Positions 8,659 through 17,742 of a DNA stretch of 64,000 bases are shown piece by piece. Within the stretch, counting starts at the first letter, position 1; every line of letters starts with the position of its first letter. Source of the DNA: Pirellulaceae bacterium (GTDB taxonomy: Bacteria > Planctomycetota > Planctomycetia > Pirellulales > Pirellulaceae); NCBI GenBank assembly GCA_018402565.1, contig JAGYIQ010000001.1, forward strand, positions 496,001 through 560,000, in the 5' to 3' direction. The notes beneath the pieces are model-generated. The model did not search any database, had not been told where the DNA came from, and worked only from the letters and a program-made list of their open reading frames with translations. The translations under genes were made by a program, and so were the position numbers.

Positions 8659-9924
8659 CTAGTGCCCACCGAGGTCTTCGATGATGACCACCGAGTTAAT
8701 ACCCAACATCCCGAAGGAATTGTTCAAGATTCGGCGGACTTTTCCCAGTTCCCGGGGCTGTTCCAGCACCAAATTGGGCAATTCGCACTCGGGGTCCAAT
8801 TGGTCGCAGTTGATCGAGGGGTGCGCGAAGCCGTCCTGAAAGGCGGGCAAGTTACCCGCCAGCTCGAGGGCCCCGGCCGCCCCCATGCAGTGCCCGATGT
8901 AGCTCTTGGTGTTGTTGAAGTGCGTCCGCTGCGAGCCGCGGAAGGCGTTCCGCAGGGCTTCACACTCCAACGAGTCGCCGTTCGAGGTACCCGTCGCATG
9001 CGTGCTGACGATGTCGATGTCCTCTGGATTCAAGCCCGCTCGGTTCAGGGCCTTCGCCACGCACTGGGCTTGCCGCTCCGGATTCGGCAGCACAAAGTCG
9101 GTGGCATCGGTATTGATCGCGTAACCCACTAATTCCCCGTAAATCTTGGCCCCTCGAGCCTTGGCGTCGGACAACCGCTCCATCGTGTAGATGCAACCGC
9201 CCTCCGCGACCACGATCCCGTTGCGATTCTGATCGAAGGGTCGCGACGCCTTGGTCGGGTCCTCGTGAGTGGCCAAAGCCCCCTGGCTGGCAAAACCCGC
9301 AAAAATCCCGAACGTGTGAATGCTCTCCGAAACCCCGCCCGCCAAGGCCAAGTCGCACTCCCCCAACCGCAACATCTGGGCCGCTTGAATGATCCCCACG
9401 TTCCCCGCCGCACAGGCCGCACCCAGCGTGTAATGCGGGCCCGTGATCTCCAAATTCAGAGCAATCTCACCGGCCGGATTGTTGGCCACCGTCCGCGGAT
9501 TGTGATGATGCGACCACACACTCGTGTCGTAGTTGTAGCCGCTGATCAAGAAGATCTCGGTCTCCGTCTCCACGTTCCCGTGTTCGGTGATCCCGATGTA
9601 AACCCCCACCGCCGACCGGTCCACATTCGCCCAATCCCAACCACTGTCCCGGATCGCCTCGTTGGCACAGTAGATTCCAATCGAACCCGCCCGCGTCCCG
9701 CGACGGAGCTCCTTCCGCTTCTGGTGCCGCAAGGCGTCAAAATTGCACACCCCAGCGATCGTTTTGCCAAAGTACCGGATCTCGTACGGCACTACCCCAC
9801 TACGCCCCTCCAACAGGGCCTGACGAAACTGCCCCAAGTCGTCCCCATTCGGGGCCGCCAGGCCCACGCCCGTAATCACGATCCTCTGAGCGTCGTCCAA
9901 TTGACTCGTTTTGCTGGCGATCAT
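8659..9924 (-). CDS. Beta-ketoacyl-[ACP] synthase (KAS II/FabF-like), pathway-specific
   Basis: A 421-residue thiolase-fold condensing enzyme that elongates acyl-ACP with malonyl-ACP. The catalytic Cys-His-His triad is intact: Cys171 in TLGAACAAGNVGI, His309 in VSTHATGTSNGD and His345 in SYIGHCMGAAGALEL. The closing motif NNSFGMLGINSVVI corresponds to the NSFGFGG loop. The N-terminus (RIVITGVGLAAPNGDDL) is normal. Compared with housekeeping FabF it has an unusual insert around residues 113-150 (ITEHGNVETETEIFLISGY, then WSHHHN). It is the first gene of the minus-strand set KAS, ACP, oxidoreductase 2, oxidoreductase 1. A GGAG lies upstream of the ATG at 9924. The product is unknown; a polyene or unusual alkyl chain is my inference. 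Confidence 0.85.
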   Translation of the reverse strand: MIASKTSQLDDAQRIVITGVGLAAPNGDDLGQFRQALLEGRSGVVPYEIRYFGKTIAGVCNFDALRHQKRKELRRGTRAGSIGIYCANEAIRDSGWDWANVDRSAVGVYIGITEHGNVETETEIFLISGYNYDTSVWSHHHNPRTVANNPAGEIALNLEITGPHYTLGAACAAGNVGIIQAAQMLRLGECDLALAGGVSESIHTFGIFAGFASQGALATHEDPTKASRPFDQNRNGIVVAEGGCIYTMERLSDAKARGAKIYGELVGYAINTDATDFVLPNPERQAQCVAKALNRAGLNPEDIDIVSTHATGTSNGDSLECEALRNAFRGSQRTHFNNTKSYIGHCMGAAGALELAGNLPAFQDGFAHPSINCDQLDPECELPNLVLEQPRELGKVRRILNNSFGMLGINSVVIIEDLGGH

Positions 9925-10139
9925 CGACTGCTAGACTCCTTTGAGACGCCCCCCGGAGGACTCGCAGGAGTCGTCCGAGGCGACTGCGTCCTAACTTATC
10001 CTGGGAAAGCCAAATTCGAACCCGAATTCTACCGCGAATCGAGTCACTGAGAAGTGACCGCACGACCCGTGGCATTTGCATCCGAAAAATCTTATGATTT
10101 GCGGAGAACATTCGGCCCAAAATCAACGGAGGGATCGCG

Positions 10140-10637
10140 ATGGTAAACGTGAGAGAAGCCAACCTGTACAACGAAGCCGACCTGCAATCGATCGTCTTTG
10201 TACTGGATGCCTATTCCGCCGACCCCAACGCTGTCGGCCGCCCACTCAGCCCCGAAGTCAAACAGGCCCTCCCCGCCCAATTGGCTCGGTTGCCCAACTG
10301 CAAGGTCTTCCTCGCTACCCTCGACGAGCAAATCGTGGGGGCGGCCATCTGCTTCCTGGGCTTCTCCACCTTCAACGCCCGCGAAGTCGTCAATATTCAC
10401 GACCTGGCCGTACTCCCCGAGTTCCGCAACCGCGGCATCGGCTCCGTGCTCCTCAATGCCGTCGATGACTTCGCCCGCCAAATCAACGCCTGCAAGGTCA
10501 CACTCGAAGTGCGAGAAAACAACCAGGCCGCCCAGAGACTCTACGTCCGCAAGGGATTCCACAACCCCTTCGGCGACGCCGAACGCAGCTTCTTCCTGGA
10601 ACGCCGCATCGTCCCCCCCGAGTCGCTGGAATTCTAA
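10140..10637 (+). CDS. GNAT-family N-acetyltransferase
   Basis: A 165-residue protein of the size and pattern of GCN5-related acetyltransferases. The acetyl-CoA pyrophosphate loop is in IHDLAVLPEFRNRGIGSVLL (residues ~84-103, motif A), and motif B follows as VTLEVRENNQAAQRLYVRKGF. The ATG at 10140 has a strong ggagg site about eight bases upstream. It is transcribed divergently from the ketosynthase gene and has no close downstream partner; a 524-bp gap with a miniature element follows. The acceptor substrate (small molecule or protein N-terminus) cannot be told from the sequence. Confidence 0.88.
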   Translation: MVNVREANLYNEADLQSIVFVLDAYSADPNAVGRPLSPEVKQALPAQLARLPNCKVFLATLDEQIVGAAICFLGFSTFNAREVVNIHDLAVLPEFRNRGIGSVLLNAVDDFARQINACKVTLEVRENNQAAQRLYVRKGFHNPFGDAERSFFLERRIVPPESLEF

Positions 10638-11161
10638 CAACCCACCTCGCTCAATGGCCCCGGCCACAAAGCGTGCGGTCCGGCCTGGCAATTCACCCAA
10701 AACGAGCGAAAACGCACACCACTATCCCCCGCGGTGCCAGGGAGCGGCCTGCCGACAGCTGGATTTTTAACCGCCCAGCTCCGCCACAGGTCGCCCCAGC
10801 GGATCATGGGGCTTGTTGATTTTTCCAGACTTGCGTGCGAATTCGCCGCGCGATTCGATGAAATCCGGCAGAAACACGGCATTTTCCCGTCAATCGAAAT
10901 GCTTGACGCATTCCGCTACGGAAAAATCAACAAGCCCCATGGGCTGGTCAATTTTTTCCGTAGCCCAGCGGGCAAACCCGAGCCCAGCGGCGCATTGGTA
11001 CGGCAATTGCAACAGACTTGGCCTGGGGCAGCCGCCGAGCTCGCGTCGGACTCGGTCGGCTCCCCCGTGGAGCCTCCCCAGCAGCGCAGGCGACAGATCT
11101 GAGATCTGGCTGCGGCGGCCCCAGTCGGAAGTGAACGGTTCAACCAATGGGAAGTAGCACC
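10638..11161. other. Intergenic region with a family A miniature element
   Basis: No gene is supported across these 524 bp. They contain the intact family A element listed separately and, right after it at about 10941-10963, another element-end-like stretch (ggtcaattttttccgtag). The rest is GC-rich without clear features apart from the ribosome site of the next gene. Confidence 0.7.
10805..10941. mobile_element. Family A miniature inverted-repeat element (MITE-like), intact
   Basis: The ends are perfect inverted repeats of 22 bp: catggggcttgttgattttt plus cc on the left and its reverse complement on the right (10920-10941). The interior has no open frame. It is the reverse complement of the copies near 26.7 kb, with the same internal block (gactgc-like arm, then tagcggaatgcgtcaagcat in reverse). 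No transposase is present, so mobilisation would be in trans. Confidence 0.85.
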
Positions 11162-11488
11162 ATGAGTCGTGATTTGTCCAGCCTCCGCCAACAACTGGAA
11201 GCACAACTGAATATCCTGGAGGACCGCGGCCAGCGGATCGAGCAGCGATTGAGTGATCCGGGCAGTCCCGACTGGGAGGAGAATGCCACGCTCCACGAGG
11301 ACGACGAGGTGTTGACCGCGTTGAGCGAAAAGGCCGAGGGCGATATACAAGAGATTCGTTTGGCGATACAACGCATTGATGAAGGGACTTATGGCACTTG
11401 CGTGCGCTGCCATTCGCCCATCGCCGTTCAACGGCTCGAAGCGTTGCCGTTTACAGCCAACTGTATCACTTGCGCATCGCATGCTTAG
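11162..11488 (+). CDS. DksA/TraR-family C4 zinc-finger protein
   Basis: A 108-residue protein with an N-terminal coiled-coil-like half (residues 1-70) and a C-terminal four-cysteine zinc finger: CVRC, 17 residues, CITC. The phrase AIQRIDEGTYGTC is characteristic of the DksA/TraR family, whose members insert a coiled coil into the RNA polymerase secondary channel. The tip here (residues ~40-55) has ENATLHEDDEVL rather than the DxxDxA motif of true DksA, so a ppGpp-dependent role is not assured. I prefer 11162, which has GGGAAG seven bases upstream, over 11147. The Fae-like gene follows 68 bp downstream on the same strand. Confidence 0.85.
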   Translation: MSRDLSSLRQQLEAQLNILEDRGQRIEQRLSDPGSPDWEENATLHEDDEVLTALSEKAEGDIQEIRLAIQRIDEGTYGTCVRCHSPIAVQRLEALPFTANCITCASHA

Positions 11489-11556
11489 GGAGAGGCTGTC
11501 CGACGGGGCGTGGTCCACCGCGGCAGCCACTCCGGCAGCCGAATGAAGGAATGGTT

Positions 11557-12102
11557 ATGGAGCGGATTGGACTGCGAACGGCGGAAGCCTTGGTCGAAGG
11601 CGACGAAGCCTACCTGTGCGCGGAACCGGAGATCGTGATCGGCGAACTGGACGGCCCCGTCGGTACGGCCCTGGCCACACTCTTGGGCGACCAGGTCAAG
11701 GGACACACCCGCGTCTTTGCGATCCTCAACAGCGATGTCCAGGTCAAACCGGCCACGTTGATGGTCAGCAAGGTCACCGTCGATAGCACCCGCTACACCA
11801 ACATTCTCATGGGCACCGTCCAAGCCGGCATCGCCAACGGAGTTTTGGATGCCGTCCGCCAGGGCGTGATCCCCAAAGCCAAAGCCAATGAACTGGGGAT
11901 CATCTACTCCGTGTGGCTGGACCCCAGCGTCACGAAGCTGGAGAAGATCGATCACGCGGCCCTGTTCGATGTCCACCGCCAAGCCACGCTCAAGGTCCTG
12001 CAAAAGGCCATGGCCAACGAGCCCGACATCGATTGGCTGCTGGCCAATCAAGACTCGGTAGAACACTACTTCCACCAACTCGGGGTCCAAGGCGAGCTGT
12101 AA
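11557..12102 (+). CDS. Formaldehyde-activating-enzyme-like protein (Fae family)
   Basis: Fae condenses formaldehyde with tetrahydromethanopterin in the cytoplasm. This 181-residue product aligns along the whole family: EALVEGDE, EIVIGELDGPVGTALATLL, KPATLMVSKVTV and GVLDAVRQGVIPKAKANELGIIYSVWL. From memory of the methylotroph enzyme, its catalytic His lies in the segment HIDLIIG; the matching segment here is EPEIVIG, so the His appears replaced by Glu. That makes it a Fae paralogue with uncertain activity. Start 11557 has AAGGA six bases upstream; 11551 is an alternative. No other methanopterin-pathway gene is visible. A hairpin without a T-run (about 12099-12126) follows the stop. Confidence 0.78.
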   Translation: MERIGLRTAEALVEGDEAYLCAEPEIVIGELDGPVGTALATLLGDQVKGHTRVFAILNSDVQVKPATLMVSKVTVDSTRYTNILMGTVQAGIANGVLDAVRQGVIPKAKANELGIIYSVWLDPSVTKLEKIDHAALFDVHRQATLKVLQKAMANEPDIDWLLANQDSVEHYFHQLGVQGEL

Positions 12103-12160
12103 CGGGCGGCTTGGCCGCGTTACCCGGACCGATTTCCCCTGCAACGGCCAGTTGCAGCAA

Positions 12161-13614
12161 GGGCTGGTTGATTTTTCCGTAGCGGAACGCGTCAAGCATT
12201 TCGTTCCCCTAGAACGGACGTTGCGTTATGAGTAGCGGAATGCGTCAAGCATTTCGTTCCCCTAGAACGGACGTTGCGTTGTGAGTAACGGAACGCGTCA
12301 AGCATTTCGTTCCCCTAGAACGGACGTTGCGTTGTGGGTAGCGGAACGCGTCAAGCATTTCGTTCCCCTAGAACGGACGTTGCGTTGTGGGTAGCGGAAT
12401 GCGTCAAGCATTTCGTTCCCCTCGAACGGACGTTGCGTTGTGGGTAGCGGAACGCGTCAAGCGTTTCGTTCCCCTAGAACGGACGTTGCGTTGTGAGTAG
12501 CGGAATGCGTCAAGCATTTCGTTCCCCTAGAACGGACGTTGCGTTGTGGGTAGCGGAACGCGTCAAGCATTTCGTTCCCCTAGAACGGACGTTGCGTTAT
12601 GAGTAGCGGAATGCGTCAAGCATTTCGTTCCCCTAGAACGGACGTTGCGTTGTGGGAAGCGGAACGCGTCAAGCATTTCGTTCCCCTAGAACGGACGTTG
12701 CGTTGTGAGTAGCGGAATGCGTCAAGCATTTCGTTCCCCTAGAACGGACGTTGCGTTATGAGTAGCGGAACGCGTCAAGCGTTTCGTTCCCCTAGAACGG
12801 ACGTTGCGTTGTGAGTAGCGGAATGCGTCAACCATTTCGTTCCCCTAGAACGGACGTTGCGTTATGAGTAGCGGAATGCGTCAAGCATTTCGTTCCCCTA
12901 GAACGGACGTTGCGTTATGAGTAGCGGTACGCGTCAAGCGTTTCGTTCCCCTAGAACGGACGTTGCGTTGTGAGTAGCGGAATGCGTCAACCATTTCGTT
13001 CCCCTAGAACGGACGTTGCGTTATGAGTAGCGGAATGCGTCAAGCATTTCGTTCCCCTAGAACGGACGTTGCGTTATGAGTAGCGGTACGCGTCAAGCGT
13101 TTCGTTCCCCTAGAACGGACGTTGCGTTATGAGTAGCGGAATGCGTCAAGCATTTCGTTCCCCTAGAACGGACGTTGCGTTATGAGTAGCGGAATGCGTC
13201 AAGCATTTCGTTCCCCTCGAACGGACGTTGCGTTATGAGTAGCGGAATGCGTCAAGCATTTCGTTCCCCTCGAACGGACGTTGCGTTATGAGTAGCGAAA
13301 CGCGTCAAGCGTTTCGTTCCCCTCGAACGGACGTTGCGTTATGAGTAGCGGAACGCGTCAAGCATTTCGTTCCCCTCGAACGGACGTTGCGTTATGAGTA
13401 GCGAAACGCGTCAAGCGTTTCGTTCCCCTCGAACGGACGTTGCGTTATGAGTAGCGGAACGCGTCAAGCGTTTCGTTCCCCTCGAACAGACGTTGCGTTA
13501 TGAGTAGCGGAACGCGTCAAGCGTTTCGACTAATGCGAAACCATACCGCTATCGACCAATTTCATTGCGCCGGGCGGCCCATTCGCTAACAAGCCTGGAA
13601 AATTCAACCAACCC
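12161..13614. mobile_element. Family A element expanded by an internal tandem array
   Basis: The left end gggctggttgatttttcc (12161-12178) and the right end ggaaaattcaaccaaccc (13597-13614) are inverted repeats matching 16 of 18 bases and match the family A termini. The right interior (cga...atttcattg...gggcgg...ttcgct...aagcctgg) aligns with the copy at 26.8 kb. Between them the internal tagcggaacgcgtcaag block has been amplified into the 53-bp array. This region explains the whole 1.6-kb gene-free interval before the phosphoketolase gene. Confidence 0.75.
12180..13529. repeat. Tandem array, 53-bp unit, 25.5 copies
   Basis: The anchor tagcgg recurs every 53 bp from 12180 to 13505 (25 intervals exactly), the last copy being 25 bases long. 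Each unit carries two potential hairpins: (cga)aacgc-gtcaa-gcgtt(tcg) and cgttc-ccct-gaacg. Reading all 26 copies, the first stem occurs as ATGC/GCAT in 10, ACGC/GCGT in 8, ACGC/GCAT in 6 and ATGC/CCAT in 2; ATGC/GCGT never occurs. Three consecutive variants (12816, 12869, 12922) are repeated in order at 12975, 13028, 13081, a 159-bp higher-order duplication. No spacers and no coding potential. Confidence 0.97.
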
Positions 13615-13704
13615 TTGAACCGCCGGGGCTGTCACGCAGCAAACAACAACAGCCCCAGCAGCAAACCGGACTAAACACCACGATCAATAACGGAGTAGGC
13701 AACC

Positions 13705-16158
13705 ATGGACACCACGATGATCAACCAAGCGACTCGGGCAGCACAGCGATTGCAGTTAGAACCGTTGACCACGGTCGAACGCGAACTCCTGGATGCCTAC
13801 TGGCGCGCCTCCAATTACCTCAGCGTCGGGCAAATCTACCTGATGGACAACCCGCTGTTGCAACAACCGCTACAGCGACAACACATCAAGCCGCGCTTGT
13901 TGGGCCACTGGGGCACCTCACCGGGCTTGAACCTGCTCTACACCCATCTCAATCGCATGATCAATCGCCATGACCTGGAGATGATCTACGTGATCGGCCC
14001 TGGCCACGGCGGCCCATCACTGGTGGCCCACGCGTATCTGGAAGGCACCTACAGCGAATACTACCCAAACATCAGCCAAGACGCTGATGGCCTGCGACGG
14101 CTGTTCAAACAGTTCAGCTTCCCCGGTGGCATCCCCAGTCACGTGGCGCCCGAAACGCCCGGCAGCATCCACGAAGGCGGTGAACTGGGCTATGCCCTCA
14201 GCCACGCCTACGGGGCCGCCTTCGACAACCCCAACCTGGTGGTCGCTTGTATCGTTGGCGACGGTGAAGCCGAGACCGGGCCGCTGGCCACCAGTTGGCA
14301 CAGCAATAAGTTTCTCAACCCAAAACGCGATGGCTGCGTCCTGCCGATCCTGCACCTCAACGGTTATAAGATCGCCAACCCCTGCTTCTTGGCCCGCATC
14401 CCCCACGAAGAACTGCAAAAGTATTTTGAGGGAATGGGTTATAAACCGTATTTCGTCGAAGGCAGCGATCCCGTCGCGGTGCACGAATGCCTGGCCGCGA
14501 CCCTGGACGATGTGGCCGCGGACATTCGCGAGATCCACCACCGGGCCCGCGACTTGGGCGAACAGTTCCGCCCCCAGTGGCCGATGATCGTGCTCCGCAC
14601 ACCCAAGGGCTGGACCTGCCCAGCCGAAATCGATGGCAAGAAGTGCGAAGACTACTGGCGGAGCCACCAAGTCCCCATGGGCGATATGGACAGCCAAGCC
14701 CACATCGAGATCCTCGAGCAATGGCTGCAGAGCTATCGGCCGGAGGAGCTGTTCGACGATCACGGCACACTCCGCCCAGAACTCGCGGCACTGGCCCCAC
14801 GCGGCCACCGCCGCATGAGCGATAATCCCCACGCCAACGGCGGACTACTGCTCAAGTCACTCAAAATGCCCGACTTCCGCGACTATGCCGTGGCCATCCA
14901 GCAGCCCGGTGACGCCAACGCCGAAGCCACGCGCGTCATGGGCACGTTCCTCCGCGATGTTATGAAGCTCAATCTGCCCACGGCCAACTTCCGCTTGTTC
15001 AGCCCCGACGAGAACAACTCGAATCGCTGGCAAGATGTCCTCGAAGTCACCAACCGTTGCTTCATGGGCGAGATCTATCCGGAGGACGATCGGCTGTCGC
15101 CCGACGGTCGTGTGATGGAGGTGTTGAGCGAACACCAGTGCCAAGGCTGGCTGGAAGGCTACCTGCTCACCGGTCGCCACGGCTTCTTCTCCTGCTACGA
15201 AGCCTTCATCCACATCATCGACTCGATGTTCAACCAACACGCCAAGTGGCTCAAGGTCTGCAACCATATCCCCTGGCGCCGCCCCATCGCGTCGCTCAAC
15301 TATCTGCTCAGTTCGCACGTCTGGCGCCAGGACCACAACGGCTTCAGTCACCAGGACCCCGGCTTCATCGACCACGTGGTCAATAAGAAGGCCGAAGTCA
15401 TTCGCGTCTACTTGCCGCCCGATGCCAACTGCTTGCTCTCGGTCACCGATCACTGCCTCCGCAGCCGCAATTACATCAACGTGATTGTGGCCGGTAAACA
15501 ACCCAGCCCGCAGTGGTTGACGATGGACCAAGCCGTCAAACATTGCACCCTGGGCGCGGGCATTTGGGACTGGGCCAGTAACGACCGCGGCGGCGAACCC
15601 GACGTGGTGATGGCCTGCTGTGGTGACGTGCCCACCCTGGAGACCCTGGCGGCCGTCAAGTTGCTCCGCGAGAACCTACCGCAAATCAAGATCCGCGTTG
15701 TCAACGTGGTCAACCTGATGAAGCTGCAACCAACCAACGAACACCCGCACGGTCTACCAGATCGAGACTTCGATGCCATCTTCACCAAAGACAAGCCGAT
15801 CATCTTCGCGTTCCACGGCTACCCTTGGCTGATCCATCGCTTGACCTATCGTCGGACCAATCACCGCAATCTGCATGTCCGCGGTTACAAGGAAGAGGGT
15901 ACGACCACCACGCCCTTCGACATGACGGTCCTCAACCAAATGGATCGGTTTCACTTGTGCGAAGACGTGATCGATCGACTCCCGCAATTGGGCGCTGCAG
16001 CCGACTACTTCAAACAGGCCCTGGATGAGAAGTTGATCGAACACCAACATTACATCCGCCAACACGGCGACGACATGCCCGAGATTCGCGAATGGACTTG
16101 GGCCCAGCGTTCGCAGCCCATGGGTGGCTTCAACAGCACCGGCGGTGATAACGAATGA
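13705..16158 (+). CDS. xfp: Xylulose-5-phosphate/fructose-6-phosphate phosphoketolase
   Basis: This 817-residue thiamine-diphosphate enzyme has the family's normal length. It cleaves xylulose 5-P (or fructose 6-P) with phosphate to acetyl-P plus glyceraldehyde 3-P (or erythrose 4-P). Family marks include [72 protein letters not shown] and the ThDP/Mg motif [22 protein letters not shown]. The later [20 protein letters not shown] fits the pyrimidine-binding domain. The ATG has GGAG nine bases upstream, and an 8-bp hairpin (ggggctgt...acagcccc, 13625-13656) lies in the leader. Its stop overlaps the acetate kinase start by 4 bp (ATGA), so acetyl-P is passed to AckA for ATP. Confidence 0.97.
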   Translation: MDTTMINQATRAAQRLQLEPLTTVERELLDAYWRASNYLSVGQIYLMDNPLLQQPLQRQHIKPRLLGHWGTSPGLNLLYTHLNRMINRHDLEMIYVIGPGHGGPSLVAHAYLEGTYSEYYPNISQDADGLRRLFKQFSFPGGIPSHVAPETPGSIHEGGELGYALSHAYGAAFDNPNLVVACIVGDGEAETGPLATSWHSNKFLNPKRDGCVLPILHLNGYKIANPCFLARIPHEELQKYFEGMGYKPYFVEGSDPVAVHECLAATLDDVAADIREIHHRARDLGEQFRPQWPMIVLRTPKGWTCPAEIDGKKCEDYWRSHQVPMGDMDSQAHIEILEQWLQSYRPEELFDDHGTLRPELAALAPRGHRRMSDNPHANGGLLLKSLKMPDFRDYAVAIQQPGDANAEATRVMGTFLRDVMKLNLPTANFRLFSPDENNSNRWQDVLEVTNRCFMGEIYPEDDRLSPDGRVMEVLSEHQCQGWLEGYLLTGRHGFFSCYEAFIHIIDSMFNQHAKWLKVCNHIPWRRPIASLNYLLSSHVWRQDHNGFSHQDPGFIDHVVNKKAEVIRVYLPPDANCLLSVTDHCLRSRNYINVIVAGKQPSPQWLTMDQAVKHCTLGAGIWDWASNDRGGEPDVVMACCGDVPTLETLAAVKLLRENLPQIKIRVVNVVNLMKLQPTNEHPHGLPDRDFDAIFTKDKPIIFAFHGYPWLIHRLTYRRTNHRNLHVRGYKEEGTTTTPFDMTVLNQMDRFHLCEDVIDRLPQLGAAADYFKQALDEKLIEHQHYIRQHGDDMPEIREWTWAQRSQPMGGFNSTGGDNE

Positions 16159-17357
16159 CTTCCCGCGAAGTGGTCCTGATCATCAACTCGGGCTCCTCAT
16201 CGCTCAAGTTTTCACTGTACGATCGAGACGCCCCAGGAAACACGCCCCGCTACCGCGGCCTCTGCGATTACTCGCGGACGCCCCAGGTGCTGCGTATCGA
16301 GGACCTGTCGACCACGCCCAGCACCGCCAGTGACATGGCCGTCGGGACTCCCGCCCCCCCCGAGCGACTGGCGGCTGCGATCGACGCCCTGCAACGCTGG
16401 CTTGCTCAATCCGGCCAACATTTGGCGGCGGTGGGACACCGAGTGGTCCACGGGGGCCCGCGCTACATTCAGCCCGTTGTGGTGGACGACGAGGTCCTGG
16501 CCAACCTGGAGACGCTCGTGCCTTGGGCTCCACTCCACCAAGCCGATTGCCTCCGCGCGATCCAGGCCTGGCGGAAGGCCCAACCACTACTGTTACAGGT
16601 CGCCTGCTTCGACACGGCCTTTCACGCCACGCTGCCCCACGAGGCCGCTAGTTACGCCTTGCCCCGCGACCTGACCGCACGCGGCCTGCGTCGTTATGGA
16701 TTCCACGGACTGTCGTTCCAGTCGATCGTGGCGCAACTGCGGCACCACGCCCCGCAGGTTGCAGCCGGACGAGTCGTCGTGGCGCACCTGGGTAGCGGCT
16801 CCAGTCTCTGCGGGATGGTGGCAGAGACCAGCCAAGCGACCACCATGGGCCTGACGCCCCTCGAGGGACTGCCGATGGCCACCCGCTGCGGCTCGGTTGA
16901 TCCGGGTCTGGTGCTGCACCTGCTCAACGAACACCATGGCGATGTGGCGACCGTGCAATCGCTGCTCTATCGCCAATCCGGCCTGCTTGGGGTATCGCAA
17001 TTGTCCGGAGATCTGCGGATTCTCCTCGCCAGTGACTCGGATGAGGCGGCCGCAGCCGTCGAACTGTTGGTCTATCGCATCGTCCGCGAGATCGGTTCGA
17101 TCGCCGCCGCGTTGGGCGGCATCGACGCCTTGGTGTTCACCGGCGGGATTGGCGAGAACTCCCCCGAGATCCGCCAACGGGTCTGCCGCCGCTTGGCTTG
17201 GTGGGGACTCGACTTGGACGACACCGCCAACCACCAAGCCGCGACCACATTGCACACCCGAGATAGTCGCATCGCCATCTTTCGTCTGCCCGCTGACGAG
17301 GCGTCCGTGATCGCCGCCGCCGTGCAAACAGAACTCGATCGCCGCGCCTCGCACTAG
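16155..17357 (+). CDS. ackA: Acetate kinase
   Basis: A 400-residue cytosolic kinase of normal length that converts acetyl-P and ADP to acetate and ATP. Diagnostic segments are [13 protein letters not shown] at the N-terminus, [65 protein letters not shown] and [17 protein letters not shown]. One deviation: the usual DTSMG segment reads [18 protein letters not shown], with the second signature otherwise preserved. It is translationally coupled to xfp through ATGA. The pair forms a phosphoketolase bypass that yields ATP without decarboxylation. The family D repeat begins at its stop codon. Confidence 0.96.
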   Translation: MTSREVVLIINSGSSSLKFSLYDRDAPGNTPRYRGLCDYSRTPQVLRIEDLSTTPSTASDMAVGTPAPPERLAAAIDALQRWLAQSGQHLAAVGHRVVHGGPRYIQPVVVDDEVLANLETLVPWAPLHQADCLRAIQAWRKAQPLLLQVACFDTAFHATLPHEAASYALPRDLTARGLRRYGFHGLSFQSIVAQLRHHAPQVAAGRVVVAHLGSGSSLCGMVAETSQATTMGLTPLEGLPMATRCGSVDPGLVLHLLNEHHGDVATVQSLLYRQSGLLGVSQLSGDLRILLASDSDEAAAAVELLVYRIVREIGSIAAALGGIDALVFTGGIGENSPEIRQRVCRRLAWWGLDLDDTANHQAATTLHTRDSRIAIFRLPADEASVIAAAVQTELDRRASH

Positions 17358-17411
17358 TGCTTTGCCACAGCCAAAAACGTGGCGTGTGGCACAGGGGGCA
17401 GGCGTCAATTG
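17353..17411. repeat. Family D repeat at the ackA stop codon
   Basis: The segment starts ctagtgctttgccacag, continues to tgtggcacagggg and ends caggcgtcaatt. The same order of blocks is found at 48854-48914 after the sulfatase gene. The tgccaca and tgtggca blocks are mutually complementary and could pair. Confidence 0.6.
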
Positions 17412-17451
17412 TGGGCAGCACCCGCAGGGCAGCACTTTTTTGTTTTGGCTA

Positions 17452-17483
17452 TTGACTTGTGTGTGTGTGTGTGTGTGTATAAT
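17452..17483 (+). promoter_or_regulatory. Promoter-like sequence with a (GT)10 spacer
   Basis: TTGACT (17452-17457) and a perfect TATAAT (17478-17483) are separated by 20 bases made almost entirely of GT dinucleotides; the run of ten GT units covers 17459-17478 and its last T is the first base of TATAAT. A spacer of 20 is too long for good sigma-70 activity; loss of one or two units would give 18 or 16. It faces the DUF1559 remnant and the 17743 gene. Activity and variability are inferred. Confidence 0.5.
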
Positions 17484-17488
17484 GCACA

Positions 17489-17701
17489 GTGAGAAAGTTT
17501 GTCAGCGTAGCTAAAATTACGGTCATTACTGTCGATGGGAGCAAAATTGAAACAAATTATGGGCTGCCCCAGGCGTTTGGCAGTCCTCTGCCTTGTGATG
17601 TGAATCCAATCGGCGGATGCCAGTGCAACGAAGATCCGAATGTGCCTTCGGTTCATGTTGGCGATTGTTTGATTAAGCGCTGCATCAATGCTTCTCCCTA
17701 A
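17489..17701 (+). pseudogene. DUF1559 C-terminal remnant
   Basis: The translation KITVITVDGSKIETNYGLPQ followed by AFGSPLP matches the C-terminal part of the intact DUF1559 protein at 19226 ([20 protein letters not shown] then AFGSPHP). After that the frame no longer aligns, but a shifted frame reads MADGSATKIRMCLRF, equivalent to [15 protein letters not shown], so a frameshift is present. The N-terminal 85% of the gene is missing. The remnant sits just before the 17743 gene exactly as the intact gene sits before 20268, so it marks the 5' edge of a segmental duplication. Confidence 0.65.
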
Positions 17702-17742
17702 TTTCCGACAAAAGTTCCGTAGTTTTGATATGGGAGCTGGAA

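Noticed and set aside
12180..13529. Possible CRISPR array
   Set aside because: The 53-bp units are contiguous and alike along their full length; there are no unique spacers and no cas genes nearby.
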